DNA of 64,000 bases from Mycobacteroides salmoniphilum (GTDB taxonomy: Bacteria; Actinomycetota; Actinomycetes; Mycobacteriales; Mycobacteriaceae): NCBI RefSeq assembly GCF_004924335.1, contig NZ_CP024633.1, positions 2,232,001 through 2,296,000 of the forward strand. Reading direction: 5' to 3'. This document shows, piece after piece, positions 41,986 to 50,414 of this stretch. A program made the translations under genes and the position numbers. Numbering within the stretch: the first letter of the stretch is position 1; every line of letters begins with the position of its first letter. Below the pieces are notes generated by a model. That model searched no databases. It saw nothing but the letters and a program-made list of their open reading frames with translations, and was not told the origin of the DNA.

Positions 41986-42438
41986 GTGACAGACATATCC
42001 GCATTCGCCGAGCTGGTTCATCTCGATCACGGCCTGTGCGTGCTCAGCACGGTTCGGGGCGACGGCAGCATCCAATCTTCGGTGATCAATGCCGGCGTCA
42101 TGCGGCATCCCCAAACCGGCGAGCCGGTCGTCGCGCTGGTGGCGGCAGGGGGTACCCGCAAGCTCGACCATCTGCGGGCGGACCCGCGGGCCACCATCGT
42201 CGTGCGTGCCGGGTGGCAATGGGCCACGGTCGAGGGAGCCGCGGAGATCATCGGTCCTGACGACCCGCATCCAGGCGTCGACAGCGAAGCGTTACGTCTG
42301 TTGTTGCGCAATATCTTTCAGGCTGCCGGCGGCACGCATGACGACTGGGATGCCTACGACAGCGTGATGGCAGAGGAACGACGCGCCGCCGTCCTCATCA
42401 CGCCCCGCCGCGTCTACTCCAATCCGACGGCCGGATAG
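41986..42438 (+). CDS. PPOX-class flavin/F420-binding protein
   Basis: A 150-residue split-barrel protein. It shows LCVLSTVRGDGSIQSSVINA, then RKLDHLRADPRATIVVRAGW then QWATVEGAAEII, the FMN/F420 pyridoxamine-oxidase-like pattern. Many mycobacterial homologs are F420H2-dependent reductases or heme/biliverdin-type proteins. The precise reaction is unknown. It lies 74 bases after the permease in the same direction. Confidence 0.8.
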   Translation: MTDISAFAELVHLDHGLCVLSTVRGDGSIQSSVINAGVMRHPQTGEPVVALVAAGGTRKLDHLRADPRATIVVRAGWQWATVEGAAEIIGPDDPHPGVDSEALRLLLRNIFQAAGGTHDDWDAYDSVMAEERRAAVLITPRRVYSNPTAG

Positions 42439-42451
42439 CGGCACTGCCGCG

Positions 42452-43069
42452 TCATCCGCGAATTGGCTGAATACCCTTGGGGCTACGGCCATGTGCGGGG
42501 AGCATCAACTCGGCAGTGGCACGCAGATGAGCACGCGCCTCGGCGGCAGTGAGTTCTTGGGAAAGCCACCGGGACGCCAGCCCCTCGGTGAGCGCATTGA
42601 GAACTAAGGCGATACTGTCGGCGTCCACGGTTTTGGATACTTCGTTGATGTCCTGAGCGGCTTGGATGGCGGCAGCGGTTTCGCGCGTCCACTCCGCTGA
42701 TGTGCGCGCGAGGGGTTCGCGCAGGGGTTCCTCGTAGACCGCCGAAGCACGTAACTCGTTCCACACCAACGAGTTCTCCACTACCGCCGCGGAATCCTGA
42801 ATCTCCCCGAGAATGTGCTCAATAAGCTGGCCCCGTGATACTCCGGAACCGCTGGCGGCCTGCCGGTACGCGCGTGCCTGGTCGTTGATGTAGGTGAGGG
42901 CGGCCGCCAGCAGGCCATCGCGGTCTTTGAAGTGGTAGTAGAGCAGACCCGACGAGACCCCAGCCACGCGTGCGATATCGCTCACGCGGAGGCCCCGGAC
43001 GCCGTTCTCGGCGATAGCGGCGGCACTGGCCCGCAGGATCGCTTCCTGTCGACTGATCACCCGACACAC
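42452..43069 (-). CDS. TetR-family regulator at the end of the agmatine operon
   Basis: A 205-residue regulator with helix-turn-helix LRVSDIARVAGVSSGLLYYH FK (split) and a BetI-like C-terminal domain (LNALTEGLASRWLSQELTAA). Its GTG start (43069) overlaps the aguA stop by 13 bases, so it is translated with aguA. Regulators placed last in the operon they control usually feed back on its promoter. A TetR-type operator with perfect arms is present before aguB. The likely ligand is agmatine, putrescine or a related amine. Confidence 0.88.
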   Translation of the reverse strand: MCRVISRQEAILRASAAAIAENGVRGLRVSDIARVAGVSSGLLYYHFKDRDGLLAAALTYINDQARAYRQAASGSGVSRGQLIEHILGEIQDSAAVVENSLVWNELRASAVYEEPLREPLARTSAEWTRETAAAIQAAQDINEVSKTVDADSIALVLNALTEGLASRWLSQELTAAEARAHLRATAELMLPAHGRSPKGIQPIRG

Positions 43070-44097
43070 TTCCTTGCGCTCTGGAGAGGCTGTTGCTGGG
43101 TGATGCAGTGGATACCACCGCCACGCGCGAAGATCTCACGTGCATCTACGGTCACCACTGCGCGGCCCGGATATTCCTCGGCGAGAATGGCTTTAGCGAT
43201 GTTGTCGGCCGGATCGCCGAACCGGCAGGCGATCACACCGTCATTGACCACGAGATGGTTGATGTAGCTGTAATCCACCCAGCCCTCGCTGTCGCGCAGC
43301 ACCTCCGGCGCCGGTACTTGTGTTATCTCCCAGGGCTTTCCGTGAGCGTCGTGACTCTGTGTCAGCAGGTCGATGATCTCCCTGGTGACCTCATGGTCCG
43401 GGTGTGTGGCGTTGTTCTGTGTGTGTACCAGCAGCCGTCCCGGCGACGGGATGGCGACCACAATGTCGACATGGCCATTCGTACCGAACCGCTGCGCGTC
43501 ACGAGTCAGGCCGCGCGGCAGCCAGATCACATGCCGCGCGCCGATCGTGCGGGCCAGCTCTGCTTCCACTGCGGGCTTGTCCAGCCCCGGGTTGCGGGCG
43601 GGATCGAGCTGCACCGTTTCGGTGACCAGCACCGTGCCCTCACCATCAACCTGGATACCCCCGCCCTCATTGACCAAGGGGGAGGAGACAATCTCAGCCC
43701 CGGCGAGCCGGCCGACAAGCCCACCGATGTGCGCGTCTTTATCCCAGCGCGCCCAGTCGCGGGCACCCCATCCGTTGAACACCCAGTCCACGGCACCCAG
43801 ACCGCCATCTGCGCCGCGCACAAAGGTGGGGCCGATGTCCCTCATCCAGGCATCATCGAGCGGCGCCTCGAATACCTCGATTTCCCGTGATAGGTAGGTA
43901 CGTGCCGCCGTGCGATCGGCTGGGTCGACGATCATCGAGACCGGTTCGAAGTCGAGGATGGTGTGCGCGACCGCGGCCCATGCGATGCGTGCTTGGTGCG
44001 TGGATTCCGCGTTCTCGAAGACGGTCGCCCCCTGCGAAGGAAATGCCATCCAGATACGTTCCTGCCGGGAGGTTTCCGGCGGCATGAGCCAGGTCAT
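43057..44097 (-). CDS. aguA: Agmatine deiminase
   Basis: A 346-residue peptidyl-arginine-deiminase-fold enzyme that converts agmatine to N-carbamoylputrescine plus ammonia. The catalytic features are DDAWMRDIGPTFV, VDWVFNGWGARDWARWDKDA, GGGIQVDGEGT, GHVDIVVAIPSPGRLLV and the nucleophile Cys in ARGGGIHCITQQQP. The ATG at 44097 overlaps the aguB stop (ATGA). The next step, from carbamoylputrescine to putrescine, is coded by the gene just upstream. Confidence 0.92.
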   Translation of the reverse strand: MTWLMPPETSRQERIWMAFPSQGATVFENAESTHQARIAWAAVAHTILDFEPVSMIVDPADRTAARTYLSREIEVFEAPLDDAWMRDIGPTFVRGADGGLGAVDWVFNGWGARDWARWDKDAHIGGLVGRLAGAEIVSSPLVNEGGGIQVDGEGTVLVTETVQLDPARNPGLDKPAVEAELARTIGARHVIWLPRGLTRDAQRFGTNGHVDIVVAIPSPGRLLVHTQNNATHPDHEVTREIIDLLTQSHDAHGKPWEITQVPAPEVLRDSEGWVDYSYINHLVVNDGVIACRFGDPADNIAKAILAEEYPGRAVVTVDAREIFARGGGIHCITQQQPLQSARKCVG

Positions 44098-45077
44098 GAC
44101 GCTTGCGACCCATAGGGATTGGCGGTATCGACAGGTGCGGTGAGCTGGGCGTAGGTGTCGGGCCGGCGGGTCATGTTGAACGGGAACAGATCCAGCCAAT
44201 CTTGGCGCTGCTCAAGATCCAGATCTGCTACCAATACCGCCGCCGCATCGCGCGGCGCCTGCGCGAGAATCCGGCCATACGGATCGGAAATGAACGAGGA
44301 ACCATAGAAGTTCACACTTCCCTCATCGCCAAAACGGTTGGGCACGACCATGAATGTCCCTGCGGTAATCCCGTTTCCCACGATCACGTGTTGCCAGAGC
44401 GGCTGAGTGTCAAAAGCTGGAAAAGTCGGTTCGGAACCGATCGCTGTCGGATAGACCAGGATCTCCGCGCCGGCCAGCGAGTACATCCGCGAGACCTCAG
44501 GAAACCACTCATCCCAACAGGTGGGCATCCCGACTGCGGCATCATCAAGTTGGGCCACGCGGTACAGCGGATACGCGTCTTTTGCGGGTCCTGGGCGAAA
44601 GTACGTGTCCTCGTAATAGCCCGCAGTGACAGGAATGTGCAGTTTGCGGGTGCGGCCGATGAGCTCGCCGCCGGGGGATACCAGGATGGCCGAGTTGTAG
44701 CCGAGCCCATCAGCGTCATCTGCGCGCTCGTACAGGGACGCATGTACCAGCACGCCGTTCTCCTTCGCGGCCTGTGCGGCGAAGGAGAACGTGGGCCCCG
44801 ACAGCAGGTCCTCGGCACGAGCGCCCGGGTTCCTGCCTGCCCGTACATCCGCGGGGTAGCGGGAAAGCGTCAGCTCCGGCAGGAACACGGCCCTTGCGCC
44901 CTCGTCGGCGGCCAATCGGATGCCTTCGGAGAGTTGGTCGCGCAGGTGCTCGGGATCGGCGAGCCAGCGGTGCTGCACGAGGCCCACACGGAGCGGCGCT
45001 CGCCGTGGTTCGCGCACGCGCGCCGGCGAGATTGGCGGTGTAAACGCGGTTTCGACGATAAATCCCGACTCGGGCAT
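44094..45077 (-). CDS. aguB: N-carbamoylputrescine amidase (nitrilase superfamily)
   Basis: A 327-residue carbon-nitrogen hydrolase. The catalytic triad is visible: Glu in AVFLPELTLSRYP, Lys in RTRKLHIPVTAGYYE and Cys in GMPTCWDEWFPEVSR. LHIP..GYYED.YF is typical of carbamoylputrescine amidases. It hydrolyses N-carbamoylputrescine to putrescine, ammonia and CO2. The ATG at 45077 is preceded by a strong AGGAGGT. It is first in the aguB-aguA-tetR operon, with a promoter and palindrome directly upstream. Confidence 0.92.
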   Translation of the reverse strand: MPESGFIVETAFTPPISPARVREPRRAPLRVGLVQHRWLADPEHLRDQLSEGIRLAADEGARAVFLPELTLSRYPADVRAGRNPGARAEDLLSGPTFSFAAQAAKENGVLVHASLYERADDADGLGYNSAILVSPGGELIGRTRKLHIPVTAGYYEDTYFRPGPAKDAYPLYRVAQLDDAAVGMPTCWDEWFPEVSRMYSLAGAEILVYPTAIGSEPTFPAFDTQPLWQHVIVGNGITAGTFMVVPNRFGDEGSVNFYGSSFISDPYGRILAQAPRDAAAVLVADLDLEQRQDWLDLFPFNMTRRPDTYAQLTAPVDTANPYGSQAS

Positions 45078-45105
45078 TGCTTACCTCCTGGTGGTGATAA
45101 CTGCG

Positions 45106-45134
45106 ACGGTAGAACAAACTGAAAATTCAGTCAA
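45106..45134 (-). promoter_or_regulatory. Promoter and TetR-type operator of the agmatine operon
   Basis: On the minus strand: -35 TTGACT (45134-45129), 17-base spacer, -10 TACCGT (45111-45106), about 30 bases before aguB. The palindrome ACTGAA-AA-TTCAGT (45118-45131) covers the -35 box and spacer, the standard position for repression by a TetR protein. The regulator encoded last in the operon is the obvious candidate. Confidence 0.7.
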
Positions 45135-45176
45135 GATTCGGTATTGTGCGGATATGTGCTGCCGATACCCATGTGA

Positions 45177-46337
45177 TCAGTCCTTCTGGGGAGGTTGGAG
45201 CGCGTCGATGGCGGACGCAAGCGGCCGGTTCTCGCGGATGCCGCGGTAGATCCCGCGGCGGACGATCCAGGGTTGCAGTACGCGCTCGATCGACCACACC
45301 GGGAAGCGGAACGCGTGGCCAGAGGGCGCGAAGACTTCCAGCCCGTTGGGCTGCACACCGAGCACCGAGCCCCACCGGTACCTGGGTGGGCGGTAGGTAC
45401 GCAACGGCCGCCCAGAGGCCCCGGCCCGAATATTGTGCGCCACAAGCCGGTCGGCACGATTGCGGGCAGAGGTGCGGAGCGGATCGGTGGCTGCGACGTC
45501 TCCGACAGCGAAGACATCCCGGGAGTGCGGAATATGCAGGTGCGGTGTCACCCGCACGAAGCCGTGCTCGTCGAGTAGCTCCGCGGGCAGCCAGCCCGTA
45601 TTGGGCCGGACGTGACCGATGGCCCACACCACCGCATCGGCGGACGTCGGAGACTGCCCCGAACTCCAGTGAACCGGCTCGCCCGTGATCCGGTTGCACG
45701 TGAATCCATCGGGGATGAGCGCACGGTGCCCGGGATGCAGTCCCACGCGAAGTTCCTTCAGCCGCCGGCGGATCCGCTCCCACACTCTCGGCGCGTGCTG
45801 TGTCAGCGCGTGTTCACCGGGGAAATAAAGATCGACGCCTAGGTTCGGCCATGTCATCGCCAGGTTGGCGGCGCTGCTCACGGCGGCGGCCCCTCCACCG
45901 ATGACGATCACTGTGTCCGCAGCGGCCAGCCGATGATGCGCCGTACGCAGGTCCGTGGCCACTTCGGTGCTCGACTGCAGAGTTGGCTGCCGCCAGAAGC
46001 CGTTACTGACGCCGGTCGAGATGATCAACGTGTCATACGGTTCCGCTAGCGGTGAACCGTCACTATTCTGGCCGAAAACTGTTCGGGCGCCCAGGTCTAC
46101 GCCGGTAAGGCTGGCATGCACCGTACGCACGCGGTCCAGTTCGCGGAACCGGTCGAAGGGCACCCAGTAGTTCTGCGCCCACTCTTCCGGGCGCGACAGC
46201 CGTACGCCCAGTTCTTGTCCGCTGACCAACCCGGGTTTGGCGGAGATTCCGACGACATCGCAGTGGCGAGCGAGCCGGATCGCGGTGAGCAGCCCGCTGT
46301 CGCCGAGACCGGCGACCAGGACCCGTTGACGTCTCAC
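45177..46337 (-). CDS. NAD(P)/FAD-dependent oxidoreductase, third gene of a coupled operon
   Basis: A 386-residue two-dinucleotide-binding flavoprotein: N-terminal VLVAGLGDSGLLTAIRLA, central VIVIGGGAAAVSSAANLAM (NAD(P) Rossmann) and C-terminal SRDVFAVGDVAATDPLRTSA (FAD). It resembles the AIF/FSP1/NDH-2-like group but also shows a GxGDSG variant of the first motif. The GTG start (46337) overlaps the stop of the DUF1295 gene (GTGA). Substrate unknown. Its operon partners suggest reduction or oxidation of a lipid or quinone intermediate. Confidence 0.82.
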   Translation of the reverse strand: MRRQRVLVAGLGDSGLLTAIRLARHCDVVGISAKPGLVSGQELGVRLSRPEEWAQNYWVPFDRFRELDRVRTVHASLTGVDLGARTVFGQNSDGSPLAEPYDTLIISTGVSNGFWRQPTLQSSTEVATDLRTAHHRLAAADTVIVIGGGAAAVSSAANLAMTWPNLGVDLYFPGEHALTQHAPRVWERIRRRLKELRVGLHPGHRALIPDGFTCNRITGEPVHWSSGQSPTSADAVVWAIGHVRPNTGWLPAELLDEHGFVRVTPHLHIPHSRDVFAVGDVAATDPLRTSARNRADRLVAHNIRAGASGRPLRTYRPPRYRWGSVLGVQPNGLEVFAPSGHAFRFPVWSIERVLQPWIVRRGIYRGIRENRPLASAIDALQPPQKD

Positions 46338-47239
46338 GCCGATTTCCGTGGTGGGCGTGGCACGAATCGTGACACCCGCGCGATCACGTCCTGGTACTCG
46401 GGGCGACGCTGCAGACTGCGCTGCTCCATCATCGGGATGCTCGAACCCAGGAACATCCCCAACATGCCCGCGGCGCCGAGACACAGCCACCACGCGTCCC
46501 CAGGGGAGACTGCTATGCCGAAGAGCGCCAGGGAAAGCCAGAAACTGAATTCTCCGAAGTAGTTTGGATGGCGCGACCACGACCACAGGCCACGGTCCAT
46601 CACCTCGCCGGGGCGACGGGTGCGGGTAAACCGGTGCATTTGTGTATCGGCGACCAGCTCCAGGGCGACCGCCGCGAGGCCAACCGCACAGGCGATCGCC
46701 GTCAGCCAGCCCACGTCGTCTCCGGGTCGTGTCACGGCGACATACGCGGGAAGCATCCCGGCGAAAACCAGCAGCGTGGGAATGAGATGGATCGCCACCA
46801 GATCGGCCAGGAAGCTCCATCGCCCAGCACTCGCGCGCAGCATGGGGTAGCGCCAATCCTCATGGTGCAGACCCGGAAACGCATACACCCAGTTGGCCGT
46901 GAGACGCACTGCCCACATCATGACCACCAGCGCGATGAGCCAACAACGCAACTCCTGCACCCCGGACTGAGACCACCAGTAGAGCAGCAGCAGCGGGGGT
47001 ATCAGGCTCCAGTAGGCGTCGTAGAAGCTCGAATTGCGGTACAGCCTGCTGAATATGAATATCACCACGGTGGCCAGCACATCGGCGATCAAGGTGTCCA
47101 GCCACATGCGTCCCGTACCTGGCCCCCAGACAAGCCACGCGGCGCCCACGCACACAGCGATGACGTACGCGATGCCCACCAACGCCAGTGATTGTGGCTT
47201 GCCCCGTGTGACGGTCGTGCTGTGTGCCTCAGAGTTCAT
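46334..47239 (-). CDS. DUF1295 membrane oxidoreductase (steroid 5-alpha-reductase-like)
   Basis: A 301-residue protein with about seven membrane segments. The C-terminal motif RGLWSWSRHPNYFGEFSFW (S-R-H-P-N-Y) is the NADPH-binding signature shared with steroid 5-alpha-reductases and isoprenylcysteine methyltransferases. DRGLW follows the basic loop QMHRFTRTRRPGEV. Family members reduce a C=C bond in lipid substrates, though most bacterial ones are untested. The ATG (47239) overlaps the methyltransferase stop by 11 bases and its own stop overlaps the FAD gene, so the three genes form one coupled unit. Confidence 0.85.
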   Translation of the reverse strand: MNSEAHSTTVTRGKPQSLALVGIAYVIAVCVGAAWLVWGPGTGRMWLDTLIADVLATVVIFIFSRLYRNSSFYDAYWSLIPPLLLLYWWSQSGVQELRCWLIALVVMMWAVRLTANWVYAFPGLHHEDWRYPMLRASAGRWSFLADLVAIHLIPTLLVFAGMLPAYVAVTRPGDDVGWLTAIACAVGLAAVALELVADTQMHRFTRTRRPGEVMDRGLWSWSRHPNYFGEFSFWLSLALFGIAVSPGDAWWLCLGAAGMLGMFLGSSIPMMEQRSLQRRPEYQDVIARVSRFVPRPPRKSA

Positions 47240-47852
47240 GAGGGGCGTCTCCTGCGCGAAGCAGCGCGACGAGAAAGTCGGAGTCATCGGTGAAGGGCCG
47301 CAAGTCCCAGGTGGACAGCAGAAGATCTGGGATGAGGCCAGCCTCGGCCGCATCGCCGAAGAAGCGGTTGAACTCGTAGTCACGGCCGGCGCCAAAGCCG
47401 ATCACCGCGCGGCCGTCGCCCGCCAGGTGCGCACGCAGCCGGGTCAACACCTGAACGCGGGTGCTCGGGGCAAGAAATGCCATCACGTTGCCCGCCGACA
47501 CGATGACGTCGAAGGGCTCGGCGATACCGCGCGAGGGCAGGTCCAGATCGGCGAGATCACTAACAATCCAACGTGATCCGGGATGGTCCTGCTCGGCCGC
47601 GTCGATGAGCACGGGGTCGACGTCGACACCGACCACATGGTGACCGGCCGCCGCCAGAAATCCGCCCACTCGACCGGAGCCGCACCCGGCATCGAGGATG
47701 CGGGTACCACGCGGCACCATCGCATCCACGAGGCGAGCCTCGCCCGCCAAATCAGCGCCCTCACGCGCCAGCGCGCGAAAGCGCTCGATGTACCAATGCG
47801 AATGGTGTGGATCGGCCGCGACTTTTTGCATCCAGAGGCTCTGCTCAACCAT
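47229..47852 (-). CDS. SAM-dependent methyltransferase
   Basis: A 207-residue class I methyltransferase. Motif I is RILDAGCGSGRVGGFLAAAG, with acidic VVGVDVDPVLIDAA next and FDVIVSAGNVMAFLAPSTR as motif IV. ATG 47852 (MVEQSLWMQKVAADPHHSHW) is chosen because the methyltransferase pattern starts close after it. The small size suggests a soluble small-molecule or lipid methyltransferase. It begins a three-gene operon in which every junction overlaps. Confidence 0.85.
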   Translation of the reverse strand: MVEQSLWMQKVAADPHHSHWYIERFRALAREGADLAGEARLVDAMVPRGTRILDAGCGSGRVGGFLAAAGHHVVGVDVDPVLIDAAEQDHPGSRWIVSDLADLDLPSRGIAEPFDVIVSAGNVMAFLAPSTRVQVLTRLRAHLAGDGRAVIGFGAGRDYEFNRFFGDAAEAGLIPDLLLSTWDLRPFTDDSDFLVALLRAGDAPHEL

Positions 47853-47989
47853 GCAGCCATTGTCGCAAGTGAATCTCGCGCCGCAGATCAGGCCATAGGA
47901 ATGCATGGTTGAACCCCGGCGGATCACCGATTCCGGTGCTAATCTCAACTCCAGCCCCGCACGTTGTTGCCACGAAGAGGGGGTACGGA

Positions 47990-48202
47990 ATGCCTTACAG
48001 TGCATGTGTCACAGCAGTATTGGTGGCAGCGGTGACATTCGCCGCGCCGGCCAGGGCCGAACCCCCGTGCCAGTTCTCGGGAGGCTTGGGCCCCGATGCC
48101 GCGTGTACACAAAGTACCGATGATGACCTTTCACCGTGGATGTGGGCAGACGACGACGGATTTGGGTACGGGTTTGGCGCACCCGGCTATGGCTGGCGCT
48201 GA
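47990..48202 (+). CDS. Very small secreted protein
   Basis: A 70-residue protein: signal peptide MPYSACVTAVLVAAVTFAAP then ARAEPP, followed by a short acidic and aromatic mature part of about 40 residues (CQFSGGLGPDAAC, SPWMWADDDGFGYGFGAPGY). Two Cys may form a disulfide. It is divergent from the methyltransferase operon and convergent with chrA. No family recognised; a real gene is supported by signal peptide and ribosome site (AGAGGGGG). Confidence 0.5.
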   Translation: MPYSACVTAVLVAAVTFAAPARAEPPCQFSGGLGPDAACTQSTDDDLSPWMWADDDGFGYGFGAPGYGWR

Positions 48203-48216
48203 TCCGGACAGCGGTA

Positions 48217-48762
48217 CTACACCAGGCCGAAGTAGCCGAACACTCCCGCCACGGCGACCACGATCAAGGGATTCATCTTCGTAATGACGAAGATGAGCGT
48301 GCAGACACCGGTCAGCGTGTACGCACGCCAATCGTGATCCGCCGCGCGACTCATCACCAGTGACGTCGCCAGGATCAGCCCAACGGTCAGCGGCGCCAGG
48401 CCTCTCTCCATCGCGATGCGCCATTTCGACTTCTGCGCCCGCTGCCAGAATCGCGTCACCGCGTACACCAACGATGCGGCGGGAAACACCATGGCGACCG
48501 TCGCGACGACTCCGCCGAGAATGCCCCCCGCGACGCCACCAACCGGAAGCCCGGCGGCATACCCGACCATCGCCACGATCAGAATGCTCGGGCCCGGCGT
48601 GGTCTGGGAAATCGAAAAGATGTCGGCGAATTGCGAATTGGTCAACCAGTGTTCGCCGCTCACTGAGCGCAGGTGCATCTCGGGCAGCACCGCATTGCCG
48701 CCGCCGATGGACATCAGCGAGAGTGATCCGAACAACACCACCAACTGCCAGTAGGTGCTCAT
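48217..48762 (-). CDS. chrA: Chromate transporter, C-terminal-half-type subunit
   Basis: A 181-residue CHR-domain protein: STYWQLVVLFGSLSLMSIGG GN (split), LPEMHLRSVSGEHWLTNSQF and DIFSISQTTPGPSILIVAMV. It has the CHR motif 'G-G-G-N-A-V-L-P' and TTPGP. Paired short CHR proteins form a split chromate efflux or ion transporter. The ATG (48762) overlaps the stop of the partner gene by four bases. Real substrate may be chromate or sulfate-like anions. Confidence 0.88.
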   Translation of the reverse strand: MSTYWQLVVLFGSLSLMSIGGGNAVLPEMHLRSVSGEHWLTNSQFADIFSISQTTPGPSILIVAMVGYAAGLPVGGVAGGILGGVVATVAMVFPAASLVYAVTRFWQRAQKSKWRIAMERGLAPLTVGLILATSLVMSRAADHDWRAYTLTGVCTLIFVITKMNPLIVVAVAGVFGYFGLV

Positions 48763-49328
48763 GCGGACACCTTCCTGGGCCATGCCCAGAAGAGAGCCAG
48801 CGGTGCGAGCAGTGCCAGTGTGACCAGCAAGGGCCAGCGCATCAATCCGTTGAGCGCGAAGCTGGCAGTGAACAAGAGAACCGGTATCGCACCGGTCAGG
48901 CACGTGCGGCCCGTCTTGATCACCATTGCCAGGGTGAGTGCCACGGCGGCTGCCGAGGCGCCATGCAGCACGCCTTTGACGGCGGGCACTTCCTTGAAGC
49001 GAAAGTAGAAGTAGGACACCGTCAACACGAGGACCAGCGGTATCAGGCATAGGCCTGCCACCGCCGCGGCGGCACCCGGTGCACCACGCATCTTGGTGCC
49101 GACAAAGACGGCCATGTTGATCTGGTTGGCGCCCGGAAGAATTCGGCACATCGTCATCGCGGACAAGAACTCCTCTTCGCCCAGCCACTTCCTTTCGACG
49201 ACGAGCACCTCCCGCGACCATGCCGAGAGGCCGCCCCCGAACGAGGCGAGCGCGATGTGGTTGAACGTCCAGGCCAACCGAAACAGGGACACCCGCGGCA
49301 GTGGGGGATCGTCATCCCTGTTACTCAT
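48759..49328 (-). CDS. chrA: Chromate transporter, N-terminal-half-type subunit
   Basis: A 189-residue CHR-domain protein: LFRLAWTFNHIALASFGGGL SAW (split), REVLVVERKWLGEEEFLSAM and CRILPGANQINMAVFVGTKM. It is the usual first half of a split CHR transporter. The ATG (49328) lies inside the end of the phospholipase D-like gene, overlapping it by eight bases, so three genes share overlapping junctions. Confidence 0.88.
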   Translation of the reverse strand: MSNRDDDPPLPRVSLFRLAWTFNHIALASFGGGLSAWSREVLVVERKWLGEEEFLSAMTMCRILPGANQINMAVFVGTKMRGAPGAAAAVAGLCLIPLVLVLTVSYFYFRFKEVPAVKGVLHGASAAAVALTLAMVIKTGRTCLTGAIPVLLFTASFALNGLMRWPLLVTLALLAPLALFWAWPRKVSA

Positions 49329-50352
49329 GCATCAATTCCGGATCGTGCGGGAAGTCGTCCTCGTGGTGTTGGTATGAATCGAGCGGATCCGGCGGGTCAT
49401 ATTGATGCGACAGGTCCCAGTCGGTGTTGAACACATCCTGCAACCGGGCGACCACAAGTTCATCGGTGATAGTGATCCCAAGTTCGCGGCGCAGATCGAA
49501 GGCGCTGCGATCGATGTTCATCGAGCCCACCAGGGCGTGAGCGTTGTCGACGACGAGCAGCTTGGCGTGCACCCTGAGGTTCTTCTGCTTGTGCACCTTC
49601 ACCCCGATGCGGCGCAGTGTCCGGAGCGACGCGAACGTGTCGAGGATGTCCCATTCGCTGATGCCATGTCTGCCTCCGCACAGCACACGCACCCGGACAC
49701 CTCGGTCCACCGCTGCGGCGACGCGGTCCAGGATGACCGCATCGACGTACTTCGGATGTTGGATGTCGAGCCGCTGTTCGGCCGCGTCGATGAACTCCGC
49801 CATGTGGTAGCGAGAGTTCGCATTGCTCCACAGCAGCCCCTCGAAGACCGACGGCACCCAATCCCGGTGCTCCCAGTCGGCCTCGAACACCTCGACGATC
49901 TGTCTGACATGGCTGGGCACCACCGTGATGACGCCGTAGTCGCGGGTCCGTGTGAAGTACTTCTCACAGAGGTTGAAGGTGGCCACCAGCGCCGCTTTGT
50001 TGTCAGCGACTATCGACTTCTCATGTGTCACATAGAATTTCGGACTAGACCAGGCGACCTTCACTCCGGCCGCGGAGAGCGTCTCAAACGTTTCGTCGTT
50101 GGCTCGGTCGCCGCCCGACCGCTGCGGGTTAAGCATCACGCGGACATCCACACCTGCCCGACAACGGCCGATCACCGCCCCGATCAAGCTTCCCTCGGTG
50201 AAGGTGAATTGTTTGATGAGAAGCGATGTCTCCGCGCTCTCGATGAATTCGCGAACCGGTTCCAGGCCGTCATTCGGCTCGACGATCAGGCGAGGCGTGA
50301 AGGGGAGCACAAGAGCAGAAGCTAGCACCAAGATCGCGCATTGTTCTGCCAT
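49321..50352 (-). CDS. Phospholipase D-like protein with two HKD motifs
   Basis: A 343-residue PLD-superfamily protein. Two HxK motifs are present: THEKSIVADNKAALVATFN and VHAKLLVVDNAHALVGSMN. The first domain starts with a short hydrophobic stretch (CAILVLASALVLPF), possibly a membrane anchor. PLD enzymes transfer or hydrolyse phosphodiesters (phospholipids, cardiolipin synthesis) or act as nucleases. The split motif is like cardiolipin synthase, but length and N-terminus differ. It is upstream of, and coupled to, the chromate transporter genes. Confidence 0.82.
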   Translation of the reverse strand: MAEQCAILVLASALVLPFTPRLIVEPNDGLEPVREFIESAETSLLIKQFTFTEGSLIGAVIGRCRAGVDVRVMLNPQRSGGDRANDETFETLSAAGVKVAWSSPKFYVTHEKSIVADNKAALVATFNLCEKYFTRTRDYGVITVVPSHVRQIVEVFEADWEHRDWVPSVFEGLLWSNANSRYHMAEFIDAAEQRLDIQHPKYVDAVILDRVAAAVDRGVRVRVLCGGRHGISEWDILDTFASLRTLRRIGVKVHKQKNLRVHAKLLVVDNAHALVGSMNIDRSAFDLRRELGITITDELVVARLQDVFNTDWDLSHQYDPPDPLDSYQHHEDDFPHDPELMHE

Positions 50353-50414
50353 TCACATGAACACTTCGATCCTGTCCGCAACGACATTGAACCCCAACGC
50401 AACTGGCGCCGCCG

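Noticed and set aside
43093..43890. Plus-strand 265-codon frame
   Set aside because: Antisense to agmatine deiminase, whose catalytic residues are all seen.
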